A model generated the notes under the pieces. That model saw only the letters and a list, made by a program, of their open reading frames with translations, ran no database searches and was not told the origin of the DNA. A stretch of 64,000 nucleotides of DNA from Symbiodinium sp. CCMP2592. Taxonomy: Eukaryota; Sar; Dinophyceae; Suessiales; Symbiodiniaceae. Shown in pieces: positions 27,044-37,711 of the stretch. A program made the translations under genes and the position numbers. The stretch's first letter is position 1, and each line of letters starts with the position of its first letter. The DNA lies in the NCBI GenBank assembly GCA_905221615.1, contig CAJNDT010002779.1, forward strand, positions 1,481,501 through 1,545,500, given 5' to 3'.

Positions 27044-27206
27044 GCCCTCCCTGAACTTTAGCCTATACCAACAAAAAACGGAGCAGTAGCTAACACCTCC
27101 AATGCTGGCAAGTGTTCGACTGACACAGGTGTCCGACTTTGCACCATTGGAGGTGTTAGCCACTGCTCCGTCTTTTTGTTGGTGTAGGCTAAAGTTCAGG
27201 GCAGGG
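27044..27206. repeat. Long-arm foldback element, family O
   Basis: 163 bp. CCCTCCCTGAACTTTAGCCT and the following ~45 bp are inverted at the right end (GGCTAAAGTTCAGGGCAGGG), giving arms of about 60 bp with roughly 90 percent matching around a short centre. The right arm alone is present at 17596-17665. Confidence 0.85.
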
Positions 27207-27700
27207 AAAACCCTAATTTAACTCTTCTGAAGTGCAGCCTGCAAGCTTGGATGGAAGACAGTGGACAACTCTTTCATCTGGATGACACCGGCTGCTGTGA
27301 ACAGAGAATCCAGCTTACCGGATTGGATGATGTACAACATTGGCGACAACAGCGATCAAGAAATGCAGGAGCTGAAGGCATACTTCTGCCAGAGCACTGA
27401 AATCGGGAATGGCGAGAACATCGACTCACCGGATCCCGCCGGGCCGCGACTTTTGCAAAAGAAATCCTAACCAAGATGCCATTGGAGATAATTACTGATT
27501 AGCCCTTGTCGGGTCAACTCAACATGTACCGTGTGGCAGCTACACATGGGGTCATTGGGTTCGCCCTGTGACTAGGGTGGGTTTAGCTTAGTGGTTAGAG
27601 CGCTGGCTCAAGTCACTTACGCGGCAGCTGAACCGCGAGGGAAAAGCCGAGATGAAGCTCCAAAGGGTTTTCTTGCATGTCGGCCTCCAATCGATTGTGC
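27207..27700. other. No convincing gene; tRNA-like head at 27560-27612
   Basis: The plus-strand frame at 27261-27470 (MDNSFIWMTPAAVNRESSLP...) is short and unrecognised. GTGACTAGGGTGGGTTTAGC followed by TTAGTGGTTAGAGCGCTGG is the second copy of the tRNA-like head at 23228. Confidence 0.4.
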
Positions 27701-27705
27701 CAAGA

Positions 27706-29453
27706 TTGTGCCAAATCGTAGAGCAAGCTAGTACTGCATGTGCCTCGCTTCGCATGCTGGCTGGATTGTGCCAAATTGTAGTACAAGCTTAGTACTGGAT
27801 GTACCTCGCTTCGCATGCTGGCTGGATTGTGCCACATCGTAGTACAAGCTTAGTACTGGATGTGCCTCGCTTCGCATGCTGGCTGGATTGTCGCAGCTTA
27901 GTACTGGGCTCGGCAGCCACATCGTAGTACAAGCTTAGTACTGGATGTGCCTCGCTTCGCATGCTGGCTGGATTGTGCCACATCGTAGTACAAGCTTAGT
28001 ACTGGATGTGCCTCGCTTCGCATGCTGGCTGGATTGTGCCAAATCGTAGTACAAGCTTAGTACTGGATGTGCCTCGCTTCGCATGCTGGCTGGATTGTGC
28101 CACATCGTAGTACAAGCTTAGTACTGGATGTGCCTCGCTTCGCATGCTGGCTGGATTGTGCCAAATCGTAGTACAAGCTTAGTACTGGATGTGCCTCGCT
28201 TCGCATGCTGGCTGGATTGTGCCAAATCGTAGTACAAGCTTAGTACTGGATGTGCCTCGCTTCGCATGCTGGCTGGATTGTGCCAAATCGTAGTACAAGC
28301 TTAGTACTGGATGTGCCTCGCTTCGCATCTGGCTGGATTGTGCGTACAAGCTTAGTACTGGATGCCTTCGCATTGTGCGTAGTACAAGCGTAGCTTCGCA
28401 TGCTGGCTGGATTGTGCCACTTAGTACGCAAGCTAGTGGCTGGACATGCTGGCCATCGTAGTACAAGCTTAGTACTGGATGTGCCTCGCTTCGCATGCTG
28501 GCTGGATTGTGCCACATCGTAGTACAAGCTTAGTACTGGATGTGCCTCGCTTCGCATGCTGGCTGGATTGTGCCAAATCGTAGTACAAGCTTAGTACTGG
28601 ATGTGCCTCGCTTCGCATGCTGGCTGGATTGTGCCAATCGTAGTACAAGCTTAGTACTGGATGTGCCTCGCTTCGCATGCTGGCTGGATTGTGCCAAATC
28701 GTAGTACAAGCTTAGTACTGGATGTGCCTCGCTTCGCATGCTGGCTGGATTGTGCCACATCGTAGTACAAGCTTAGTACTGGATGTGCCTCGCTTCGCAT
28801 GCTGGCTGGATTGTGCCAAATCGTAGTACAAGCTTAGTACTGGATGTGCCTCGCTTCGCATGCTGGCTGGATTGTGCCACATCGTAGTACAAGCTTAGTA
28901 CTGGATGTGCCTCGCTTCGCATGCTGGCTGGATTGTGCCAAATCGTAGTACAAGCTTAGTACTGGATGTGCCTCGCTTCGCATGCTGGCTGGATTGTGCC
29001 AAATCGTAGTACAAGCTTAGTACTGGATGTGCCTCGCTTCGCATGCTGGCTGGATTGTGCCAAATCGTAGTACAAGCTTAGTACTGGATGTGCCTCGCTT
29101 CGCATGCTGGCTGGATTGTGCCAAATCGTAGTACAAGCTTAGTACTGGATGTGCCTCGCTTCGCATGCTGGCTGGATTGTGCCAAATCGTAGTACAAGCT
29201 TAGTACTGGATGTGCCTCGCTTCGCATGCTGGCTGGATTGTGCCACATCGTAGTACAAGCTTAGTACTGGATGTGCCTCGCTTCGCATGCTGGCTGGATT
29301 GTGCCAAATCGTAGTACAAGCTTAGTACTGGATGTGCCTCGCTTCGCATGCTGGCTGGATTGTGCCAAATCGTAGTACAAGCTTAGTACTGGATGTGCCT
29401 CGTTTCGCATGCTGGCTGAATTGTGCTAAGCTGGCTGGATTGTGCCAAATCGA
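27706..29453 (+). repeat. 61-bp satellite array, about 28 units
   Basis: Same unit as at 16204 and 21161. Two disturbed zones (27888-27912 and about 28325-28460) contain truncated and scrambled units (GGCTGGATTGTGCGTACAAG, TTAGTACGCAAGCTAGTGGC). No 11-bp array follows; it ends at a TTAATTAATTAATTAATT run. Confidence 0.95.
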
Positions 29454-29455
29454 CG

Positions 29456-29478
29456 CAATTAATTAATTAATTAATTGG
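29456..29478 (+). repeat. TA(ATTA)n run
   Basis: CAATTAATTAATTAATTAA then TTGGG; the longest run of the TAATTA series in the block. Confidence 0.85.
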
Positions 29479-29490
29479 GTTGAAAGCTTA

Positions 29491-29784
29491 GGTAAGCCAG
29501 CTGCTGACAGCCATGAACAGCCAGACAGCGGCTCTCCAGGCACACAGCCAGAAACTTCCAATCTTTCAACAAGACAGACAGACATCAGCCAGGTAGTGGC
29601 AGACAGGTTGGCCACGCAGACGGATGTCTTGACAGACATCCAGGCAGAACAGCTCAAACCACCAAAACCCAACTCGACCCTGGCACCTGCGAAGGAAGAG
29701 CTGCACATGGTGGGCAAGGCAGTCATCTGTGCTGAGAGACGCCAGGCGGGGGGAATCACAGCCAAGGGAACGAGCTGGGGATAA
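29491..29784 (+). CDS. Possible exon or gene remnant, low-complexity NCAG-rich frame
   Basis: 98 codons from 29491 (after CTTAG, a possible acceptor) to the TAA at 29782-29784. The frame is open back to 29467. It reads Ser/Thr/Gln-rich then VVADRLATQTDVLTDIQAEQ and EELHMVGKAVICAERRQAGG. There is no ATG near the start. Composition resembles the transposase-protease gene, so it could be an exon or remnant of a related element. No domain is recognised. Confidence 0.3.
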   Translation, partial: GKPAADSHEQPDSGSPGTQPETSNLSTRQTDISQVVADRLATQTDVLTDIQAEQLKPPKPNSTLAPAKEELHMVGKAVICAERRQAGGITAKGTSWG

Positions 29785-29789
29785 TCAGC

Positions 29790-29825
<36 letters not shown>

Positions 29826-30290
29826 ACTTTGTGCGATGACTTAATTAATTAATTACCACTAATTAATAAACCATGAGCAGGACACCTGGATGGCGTTCTC
29901 CGCCGACGTCGGCCGCCACAGTGAGCAGGCTGAGACAGGCAGAGAGAAGAGACAGGTGTGGCTGCAGGCAGCACTTGCCAGAGCCAGACAGGCAGGTCCG
30001 CCCTTCAGCTGGGCACTTTTGTGCTGCTGCGCAGACTAATGTCTGCCAGACAGACAGATAGGCATGCCAGGTAGCTAGTTCGCAGACCCCTTAACCTTAA
30101 ACCCTAGTTTCTAAGACAGACAGGCAGTACAAACCCGCAGTGCACACAGGCAGCCTATCTGCAAGATCTATATAGCGAGGTAGGCTAGGCCAGCCAAGCT
30201 CGCAAAGACAGCAGCTGCACACAGGCAGACAGACAGCTGCCCAAAAAGACCGACGACTCAGCCAGCCAGCCTAAACCCTAAACCCCTTAA
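29785..30290. other. NCAG-rich stretch, no gene seen
   Basis: CAGACAGGCAG-type sequence with a TTAATTAATTAATTACCAC run at 29842. Short telomere-like scraps near 30088 and 30270. Confidence 0.45.
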
Positions 30291-30292
30291 AC

Positions 30293-30385
30293 CTTCCCCT
30301 TAATGATTTTCAGGGTTTAAAGGGCGGTGCTACTTCCGGGTGGATCGGGGGAAAAGTGTTTTTATAATTAGGGGGTCCTTTAATA
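30293..30385 (+). repeat. Block-edge repeat, right copy (family Q)
   Basis: CTTCCCCTTAAT at 30293 and GTTTTTATAATTAGGGGG at 30358, 65 bp apart as in the left copy at 10444. It ends near AAAAGGGGGAGGGG. Confidence 0.6.
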
Positions 30386-30863
30386 AAAGGGGGAGGGGAT
30401 TAAGGAGCTAAAGAGCCCAGGGAACCCCCAAAACCACTGGTTAGTGAATGTGCTGGTCTCTTCAAGTCTGTTCATGCCTCCGACCCACCAGACCCTAACC
30501 CGGCTCTGTGCAGTCTTTCAGAAGTTTAGGAACATCAACGGATATTGGGCCCCACGACCATGTAGACATGCTAGCTGATGTAGGACGTTCTACATTTTCC
30601 GGGCACTAAGGCCCTAGTTCCCTTAGATTATAAGGGGCTTCGTAGTATGATTTAAGCTATATTCCTTAAGTAAGGGGTATTTTGCTCTCTGGGTTCCTAC
30701 TCCGTCGCCAGGATCGGCCGCAGTCCATCAACGATCCCAACGATCCCGCGGTGTCCGTGTCGGGAAGCTTTACCAGCCCGGAGCCCAGCACCAGCACGGA
30801 ATAGCATAGAGGCCTTAATCATAGGAATAGGGTTTTGCGTTAGGTTATGCTGTATGAATTTGG

Positions 30864-30960
30864 AAGTTTCCGAAAATAGGGGGCCCTAATACAGTATCCT
30901 AAATCGTAGGATCCTTATTATAAGGACCCCAAAATAAGGTACCACTAATTTTCGGAAACC
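30864..30960. repeat. MITE-like foldback element, family C copy 2
   Basis: AGTTTCCGAAAATAGGGGGC / TAATTTTCGGAAAC around TAGGATCCTTATTATAAGGA. Complete. Confidence 0.8.
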
Positions 30961-31015
30961 CCAATATAGGGCCCCAGCAAATAGCACTAGTAGGTATTAG
31001 TGGTCAGTCCGATCT

Positions 31016-31124
31016 CCTACCTTAACCTACCAAACCCTACTTTTTGGTAGGTTCTTAATATACACCCTAATGTGGGATTTATAGGGACCCTACAAAAAAG
31101 GTAGGTTTGGGTTAGGTTAAGGTA
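31016..31124. repeat. MITE-like foldback element, family J
   Basis: CTACCTTAACCTACCAAACC at the left; TAGGTTTGGGTTAGGTTAAG-GTAG at the right. Only copy seen in the window. Confidence 0.75.
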
Positions 31125-31217
31125 GATTGCTTTTCAGAGGCAAGGCTGCTGAGTTTTGGGCTTTTCGAGTTGCAGGTTTTGGGGCTGCAACGCTGAGGTT
31201 TAAGGTGAGCTGGGCTT

Positions 31218-31338
31218 ACTTGGAGGATCATGGGACTTCGTAATTAGGGTTATAAACAAGGTAACTATAGTTATAACTAGTTATAACCAATTGGGGTACG
31301 TATAACCTTGCTTACTAAGTCCCGTGATCCTCCAAGTA
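31218..31338. repeat. MITE-like foldback element, family E copy
   Basis: ACTTGGAGGATCATGGGACT / AGTCCCGTGATCCTCCAAGT. Both arms carry GGATCA instead of the GGTTCA of other copies. Confidence 0.8.
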
Positions 31339-31467
31339 GGCTTGAGGTTATCGGTTCAGGGTTGGAGAGGATCTTGGCTGAGAGGGTCCTGCATGGGCTT
31401 AGAATAAGTTTCAGCCCAGAGTGGGAATGAATTTGCTCAGTGGCATCAAAATACATTAAAGGGAACT

Positions 31468-31552
31468 CCAGAAAGTTGGAATATGGATTAATGGTAGGAT
31501 CCCCTATAATTTACCTTAAAGGGGTTACGATAATGATATTCCAACTTTCTGG
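31468..31552. repeat. MITE-like foldback element, family B copy 3
   Basis: CCAGAAAGTTGGAATAT / ATATTCCAACTTTCTGG, 85 bp. Confidence 0.8.
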
Positions 31553-31681
31553 CTTCTACTGTAAATAAGTTCTATGAGTGCGAGGAAGCATTAAACACCA
31601 GCTGGAAGAAGTCCTGAGCTCTCAGGAGAAAAATTTCGAACCAGCCCTAAACCCCAAACCCTAAACCTTTGCAGCAACCCG

Positions 31682-31775
31682 TTTAGGAACCCCTCTATAC
31701 CCCTCTAGTAGACCCTGAATGCCCCTTACTTGGGACCATATACCCCTGTTTGAGGGTACAAGGAGGGTCCTGGTG
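31682..31775. repeat. Dispersed repeat family L, copy 1
   Basis: TAGACCCTGAATGCCCCTTA, TTGGGACCATATACCCC and GAGGGTACAAGGAGGGTCCTGG. Nearly the same sequence is at 58769-58854. Confidence 0.7.
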
Positions 31776-32466
31776 AAGAATCCGCAAAATAGCCTTTCAA
31801 GGCATTCTTGCAGGAACCCCGTTAAAGGACCCTTCGTCCCTTAAAGGAAACCTTACGCAAAAGAACCCTTGAAAGGACCCTGATAGATCATAGATCCCTT
31901 AAGGGTACTATAGGGTTCTATAATTGGGCTCCCTTTGAAGATTTTTGAGGGTTTTATACTAGGGTTCCCTTAAATGGTTTTCCTTTGAGTGTACTGCTTT
32001 CCATAATGCCTGCAAGGTGCTGTGGCAACGCTTGCGGAGCTGGAGCGACAGCGCGCTGCTGTCGCGACACGCGAGGCAGCGGGGAACCTCTTCTTGCATT
32101 TTGGGGTCTTCTTAAAGGGTTTAGGGGGTCAGGGTGTAGACATTAGAGTTTTGCGTATAGGTTTAGGTTTTAGGGTTCAGCGTTTCAGGAATCACGAGTT
32201 TGGTCGCTTTGTGCAAGTGCCACTCGCCCAGTGAGGTCCTCCAAAAGCAAACATCATCCAAATAATTCCCCTAAGCCATAAGCCCCAACCTAAACCCGAA
32301 ACCCTAAACCCTGAACCCCCAATTCCCTAGACCCTGAACCCAGCAGGCCGTGAAACCCCAAAAGCAGCCCTGGAAGCTTGTTACCAGCAAGGCCGCGGCC
32401 AGAAACGCTCAAGGGCTGTCAAGAGCAAACGACCCAGGGGCTCCCCCGCTCCCAATGGGAGCGTAT

Positions 32467-32581
32467 ATGGGCGGCTCTCAAAAGTTATGGGTCCCTTTTG
32501 GGTACCCTAAATATTAGGTGCCGTACTATATTAGGGACCCTGACCCAACAAAGGGACTATAATCTTGACAACCACCCATAT
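32467..32581. repeat. MITE-like element, family G copy 2
   Basis: GGGCGGCTCTCAAAAGTTAT at the left (decayed) and TCTTGACAACCACCCATA at the right; interior GGGTACCCTAAATATTAGG and GCCGTACTATATTAGGGAC. Confidence 0.65.
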
Positions 32582-34353
32582 GTGAAAGAGACGTCGAGGG
32601 TCTCGACATATTGGTCCTTGTGGTTGAGGGTCTATTCTGGGGGGGGGGGTTGAGGGTTTCAGAGGCGTCTGGGATTCGAGGAAAGGTTTGCGGCGTTGAC
32701 CCCAAGGCGATAGGCATCGTCAGGCAGTCTTCGCGCCTACAGGTTTGGACCGTGGATGACGGAAGTGCCATGAACCCTAAACCAACAACCCGAAGCCTTA
32801 TTCTTCGTGGTGAAATTGATAGAAAGCGATTGCAGGAAATGTTGAATACCTGGACCCCAAAAAGTGTGTAGAATGTCAGCAATTTTTTCGGTTTTGGGCT
32901 ATTATTTTACCTGCCTTCGGGGTTTGGGTAAGGCTCTTAAAGCAACCCTAAACCCTAAACCCCTCGCCCGAAACTTCTGTCCCAAAGCCAGTGCTGCTCT
33001 CCTCCTTGAGGCCCACAGCTGGAAGAGAAACTTGGCCGTGGCCTCATCAAACCAGCGCAGGTTGTGGTGGGAGGCTTTTGGGTGACTGCTTCATTCTAAT
33101 TCTACCCCTCTTTTTGTAGAAGCCCGAGAGCCAGTTCAAAAGCCAACTCAACGCAAACCCTAAACACTCAACCCTAAATCTTAACTTTTCCCCTAGACTC
33201 TAAGCGTTAAGCCGTTCAACGCTAAACCCCTTCTGTTTTGCTTTTTCGGAATGCGCGTTGTAGGGTGTTGTTCTCATTAAAAAGGTTTTACAGGGTTTGA
33301 CAAGCCGTGAAGCTTTTGAGGGGCCAGCATGCGGTTGAGCCACCCATGCCCAAAGCAAGATGCTGTCCCCCGCAGACCCACTGCGCTTTTCCGCTTGGTG
33401 TGGAGGCAAGGACAGGATTGACTCGAGGAGTCGCGAGAACGTCCAGGAGGAAGCCCACGGCCGACCAAAGGGGTGGAGTTTGCCATGGTTCCTGCTCCTA
33501 GGATAAGGGGTACCGCGCACAAGGCAGCTCCGCTTTGCGCAGCTTCGGTGTGTGCAGCTGGGCCTAACTTCCCCCGCCATCCGTCACCATCGTCACCATC
33601 GTCATCATCTTCATCTCCATGCGCTTCAGTGTGCGTCATCACTGTCATGGTCATCAGCAACAGATGTCATTTCATCCACCACTACCATCGAGATCTCCAT
33701 CTAATTGACCAGCAGCATCCTCACCAACATCATAACAAGGAGTGGTAATACCCAGCACTGCGAGAACATCAGTGAGAACCGTATCTACATAGTACATAGT
33801 AATTGCGAACGCAAAAGCCTGTCCGATTGCCGCAGCCTTTCGTGCTGGCGTTTCTGAGGTCTTGGCGATCTGCTTCGTAGGCCTGGGTTGCTCTGGGGAA
33901 AGCTTGTGCTTTTGCAGTGGTTACAGTAGGAGGCAGGGGGCGGAGAGTGGATAGGTTTCGGGGTAACGATGGTCACTGGGATTTTTAAAACCCGACACGG
34001 GGTGCTGGGATTCTGGCTACGGGCAGAGGAACGCAGCATCACAAACCCCAGCTCCGCAACCTGAGCCCAAGATTCGTCAGCGAAATGCCACACCCCAAAA
34101 TGCGGCATCCTAATTTGCAAATCCCGCACCCTAAAGGCCAGACACAGCACTCATAACCCTCAGCCCCAAGAGGCCATCAACATCCCAAAATCCAACACGA
34201 ACCCCAAGCCCCCAGACCATCAACCTTCATGTAGGGGCTTTAAAGCAATTTCAACAGGGTTTTGCGAGACACAGTATAAGCAATCAGAGTGTCTTCAGAC
34301 TGCTATAACAAATGCCCTGGCCGACACCCAAAGCCTCGACCTGAGCTCATGTG

Positions 34354-34422
34354 GGAGTTTCTGAAAATAGGGGACCCTAATGTAGTACCCTAAATAGTAG
34401 GATCCTTATTATAAGGACCTAC
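34354..34422. repeat. MITE-like element, family C, right end lost
   Basis: GGAGTTTCTGAAAATAGGGG through TAGGATCCTTATTATAAGGA; then unrelated sequence. Confidence 0.65.
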
Positions 34423-34486
34423 TGTCTTGAGGCATCTCCGTGCAGTCCGTCTACGCGGGGATCCAGGTCGCCTCTCATAGCATAGT

Positions 34487-34580
34487 TGACAACGACGATG
34501 ATGAAAATGATGAGGACGGCGATACTGAGGCCACTGATGATGCCGATGGGGATGATGATGCTGAAAGAAGACAATGAAGA
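34487..34580. repeat. GATGA-rich microsatellite
   Basis: GACGATGATGAAAATGATGA-type repeat. Confidence 0.8.
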
Positions 34581-35221
34581 TGCGCATCATTATGAAATGC
34601 TTGGGGGATTCCGTTTGTGGGTGGCATCACGCGGTGTTGCAGTTTGGAGCTCTTGGACGATGACCTGTTTGCTTCCAGTGTTCTTTATCTTCTTGTTGCT
34701 GCTGGTGCTGGCATTGTGCTTGCTCTCACTGTTCTTGTTGCTGATTTCGTCATGGTTGTCTCGGTTAGCACTGTTGGTGACTACTTCTACTGCTAGGGTC
34801 AGGAGGTTGTAGGGTTTGGAGTTGAGCGCCATGATCATGATTTATTGCTCTTATTGTTCTTGCTTTTTTTGGAAATGCACTACGACGACTACTGTGATCA
34901 TTCTGGCTGTTCATCTCGTTCTTGTCGTGATGTTGTCGCTGTTGCCACGACTGTGGTCATTGTTGCTACTGCTGATGTTTGGTCTGTAATGTCTTGGCTC
35001 ATCACACTGATAGCTGTGCCAGTTCTTTTTTTGGACTGCATTACGACGATCACTGTGGTTTTCGTTGTTGCTCCTACGGTTGCTGTCGCTCGACGTGATT
35101 CGTATCATTGCCACACTTGCCGTCTTTTATGCGGCTGCTCTTGTTGTTGCCTTCGTTGTCATGTTTATGTTCATTGTTTCTGTGGTTATTGCAGCAATAG
35201 TGTGATTGCCAAAGTGCGGCG

Positions 35222-35310
35222 ACTGTGGTGTTGGTGGTGGTGGTGGTGGTGGCGGTGGCGGTGGCGGTGGCGGTGGCGGTGGCGGTGGCGGTGGCGGTGG
35301 CGGTGGCGGT
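35222..35310 (+). repeat. GGCGGT hexanucleotide microsatellite
   Basis: GGTGGTGGTGGCGGTGGCGG repeated for about 85 bp. G-rich on the plus strand; the poly-Gly and poly-Pro frames are artefacts. Confidence 0.92.
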
Positions 35311-35725
35311 GACAATGATGATAGTCATGATGATTCAGATGATGGGGCTGCTACTGGTGATGATGCATGGTATTTTTCTGACTTACACCCTCCGGCTGTT
35401 CCTAGCAGACAGGTCTTGACATGGGCCGATGAGACACCTGTCGACGCCATCTGCTTTACTTTGGTCGTGGCATGCATGAATGCAGAAGCCTGGCGTGAGT
35501 TATTCATGGATTAGTAGAAGTCGTAATCATATGAGCGGATAGTAATAATTCTGAAATTCAAAAATGAGTCATGAGTGAGCTGATCCCTGAGCCTGAGCTC
35601 TTGGCCAAAGCTCGAACCCCACTGCCGGGGGGGGAAGGGCGGGGCGGACCTTAAGCCTTAAAACCCTGGACAATTGGCTAATATATTAGCCCAAATAAGT
35701 AATTTAGGGTTCGTTCGTGTGATGA

Positions 35726-35727
<2 letters not shown>

Positions 35728-35756
<29 letters not shown>
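35728..35756. repeat. TA dinucleotide microsatellite
   Basis: TATATATATATATATATATA. Confidence 0.9.
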
Positions 35757-36204
35757 GTATAGAAACCACCAGGCCTGTGTATTTGGGCCTTTGACTGGCC
35801 CCCAGGAATTTTTCCTTGTCAAGTTGCTGGTGGAGCGGCTGACAGAAGAGGAGACGCTGCAGAGTTTGGGTTTGAGTTTATGGTTAGGTGTTTCGGTTTA
35901 GGGTTTACGGTTTAACAGTTCAGGGTTTAGGATTCAAGTTTAAGGTTTGCGGTTCGGGGTTTAGGGTTTGGGGGATGGTGGGAAGGTGAATTTGAGAAAA
36001 GCTACCTGGCCAGAGACCTGACTTCGTAAGGCACGTGCATGTGACGCCACACAGCGATGCAGGCATGAAGTCATGCACTCAGAAAGCAGATGCAATGCAG
36101 CAAGTAAGCACTTTCAGCAGACAGCAACGGACCGACACTGTCAGTTACGGTCGGAACAACATCTAATGCTATCTCCTTGTAGTCCCACTGTGTGCATATA
36201 ACTG

Positions 36205-36252
36205 TATACCCCAGAACACCCCATTCTAATTATTGAGGCCCCTACAGTACTC
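36205..36252. repeat. Family H element, right end fragment
   Basis: CCCCATTCTAATTATTGAGG then CCCCTACAGTA. Complete or longer relatives at 40619, 43901, 47069, 57858 and 61973. Confidence 0.55.
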
Positions 36253-37139
36253 TCTCCGAGCTCACGGACCAAAATGCCACCTCGGACGCGAAACTTCTTA
36301 CATCTTTGAGTCCCCCAAGGGTTTACGGGATAGGGTTCAGGGCCCCAAATCTCAGAGTTGTCGGGTCCGAACTCTTAAAGCTGCTTTGATTTTGGGAAGA
36401 GTGGTGATCCTACGTAGTTTTGCCGTAATGCTTGCTGTCATGCTTGTGCCGAGCCCTTTTTTTGCCGCATGATGCTGCATTATTCTGCACATGATTTCTG
36501 CACTCACTCCTTAGGCCCTAAACCCTAAACCCTAAACCGTTTCTTTGAGCATACCAGGAGGGCGTTCTCCTCCAAGGTGTTCACGAACACAGGCGAAGGG
36601 GCTTCGGGATTTGCGTCTTTAAGCTTATTGGGCCTGAGCTGTAACCTTGGTAGTGCTATACCCTTTTGGTCCTGGACAATCTAATGCTACAACAGATCGC
36701 AACCTCTTTTTCGGTGGACTTTAACAGAGCTGTTCGAGGAGACCAAGGGTATAAAGTGCTCTGCAGATCCATTTCATTTTCGAGCCCCCGACTTCTCTAT
36801 AAACCCCAAGCCCTAAACCAGGCTGAGCCCCCAAAGCCATATGCCCAGTTCTACCCCGCAGGCTTTACTACCAGAAGGTCGCCGAGTCGCTTGGCTAAAA
36901 AAAGAACCTACGCCCGAACCTACTCAGTTGTCTGATCTACCAAGTCCCATGATCTACTAAGTACCCCTAAACTCCACTTTATAGACCCCGCATCGATCCC
37001 TCCTGAGGAACCCTTTCAGGAACCTGGTTGATAAGTCCCATTATCCTCTAAGTAGACCCTAAGCCCTAAAACCTACACTCTAAACTCCGTAAACTCTAAA
37101 CCTGCAGCCCTGAACCCAAGTCCTAGCCCAAGGCCTAAG

Positions 37140-37262
37140 CTTTACGCCCGAAGCCCCTGAACCCTCAACCTTAAACCCAAACCGACCCCTAAACCCCTCA
37201 GCCCTAAACCCTAAACCCCTAAACCCCTCAACGCCTAAGCCCTAAGCCCTAAGCCCAAAGGC
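37140..37262 (+). repeat. Telomere-like degenerate array (CCCTAAA strand)
   Basis: CCCCTAAACCCCTCAGCCCT-type units. Confidence 0.65.
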
Positions 37263-37406
37263 CTTGTCTGGGCCCCCCCCAAGGATCGCTCACTGCAAAG
37301 TCTGCCGTGAGCGGATCGGCCAACGGACCGGGGGCCACGAGGGATTCAAATGCCAGGGGCTGAGGGTTCAGGCTTTTGGGTTTAGGGTTTGGGGCTCAGG
37401 GTTTAG

Positions 37407-37547
37407 GGCTTCGGGTTGAGGGCTTAAGGCTTCGGGTTTAGGGCTTCGGGTTGAGGGCTTAAGGCTTCGGGTTTAGGGCTTCGGGTTGAGGGCTTAAGGC
37501 TTCGGGTTTAGGGCTTCGGGTTGAGGGCTTAAGGCTTCGGGTTTAGG
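37407..37547 (-). repeat. 35-bp minisatellite built from telomere-like words
   Basis: Four copies of GGGCTTCGGGTTGAGGGCTT plus AAGGCTTCGGGTTTA, embedded in a longer TTTAGGG-like tract (37375-37625). Confidence 0.85.
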
Positions 37548-37711
37548 GGGCTTCGGGTTTAGGGTTTTGGGTTTAGGGCTTTCAGTTTAGAGTTTCGGGT
37601 TTAGCTTTAGGGCTTAGGGGTTTCGGGGTCCAACTAGCCTGCAAAGTCATAAAGTGGGGTTTGTGCGAGGGGTCTTGATCGAAAGGGATCTATAAAGGAT
37701 CTGTAGGCATG

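Noticed and set aside
11355-29453. CRISPR array
   Set aside because: Repeats are contiguous without unique spacers, the organism is eukaryotic, and no cas genes are present.
10560-29870. Cloning or restriction fill-in artefact as the source of TAATTA
   Set aside because: Fill-in of EcoRI, MseI or AseI ends gives GAATTAATTC, TTATAA or ATTATAAT, not TA to TAATTA; and the change occurs inside rRNA, satellite and MITE sequence alike.
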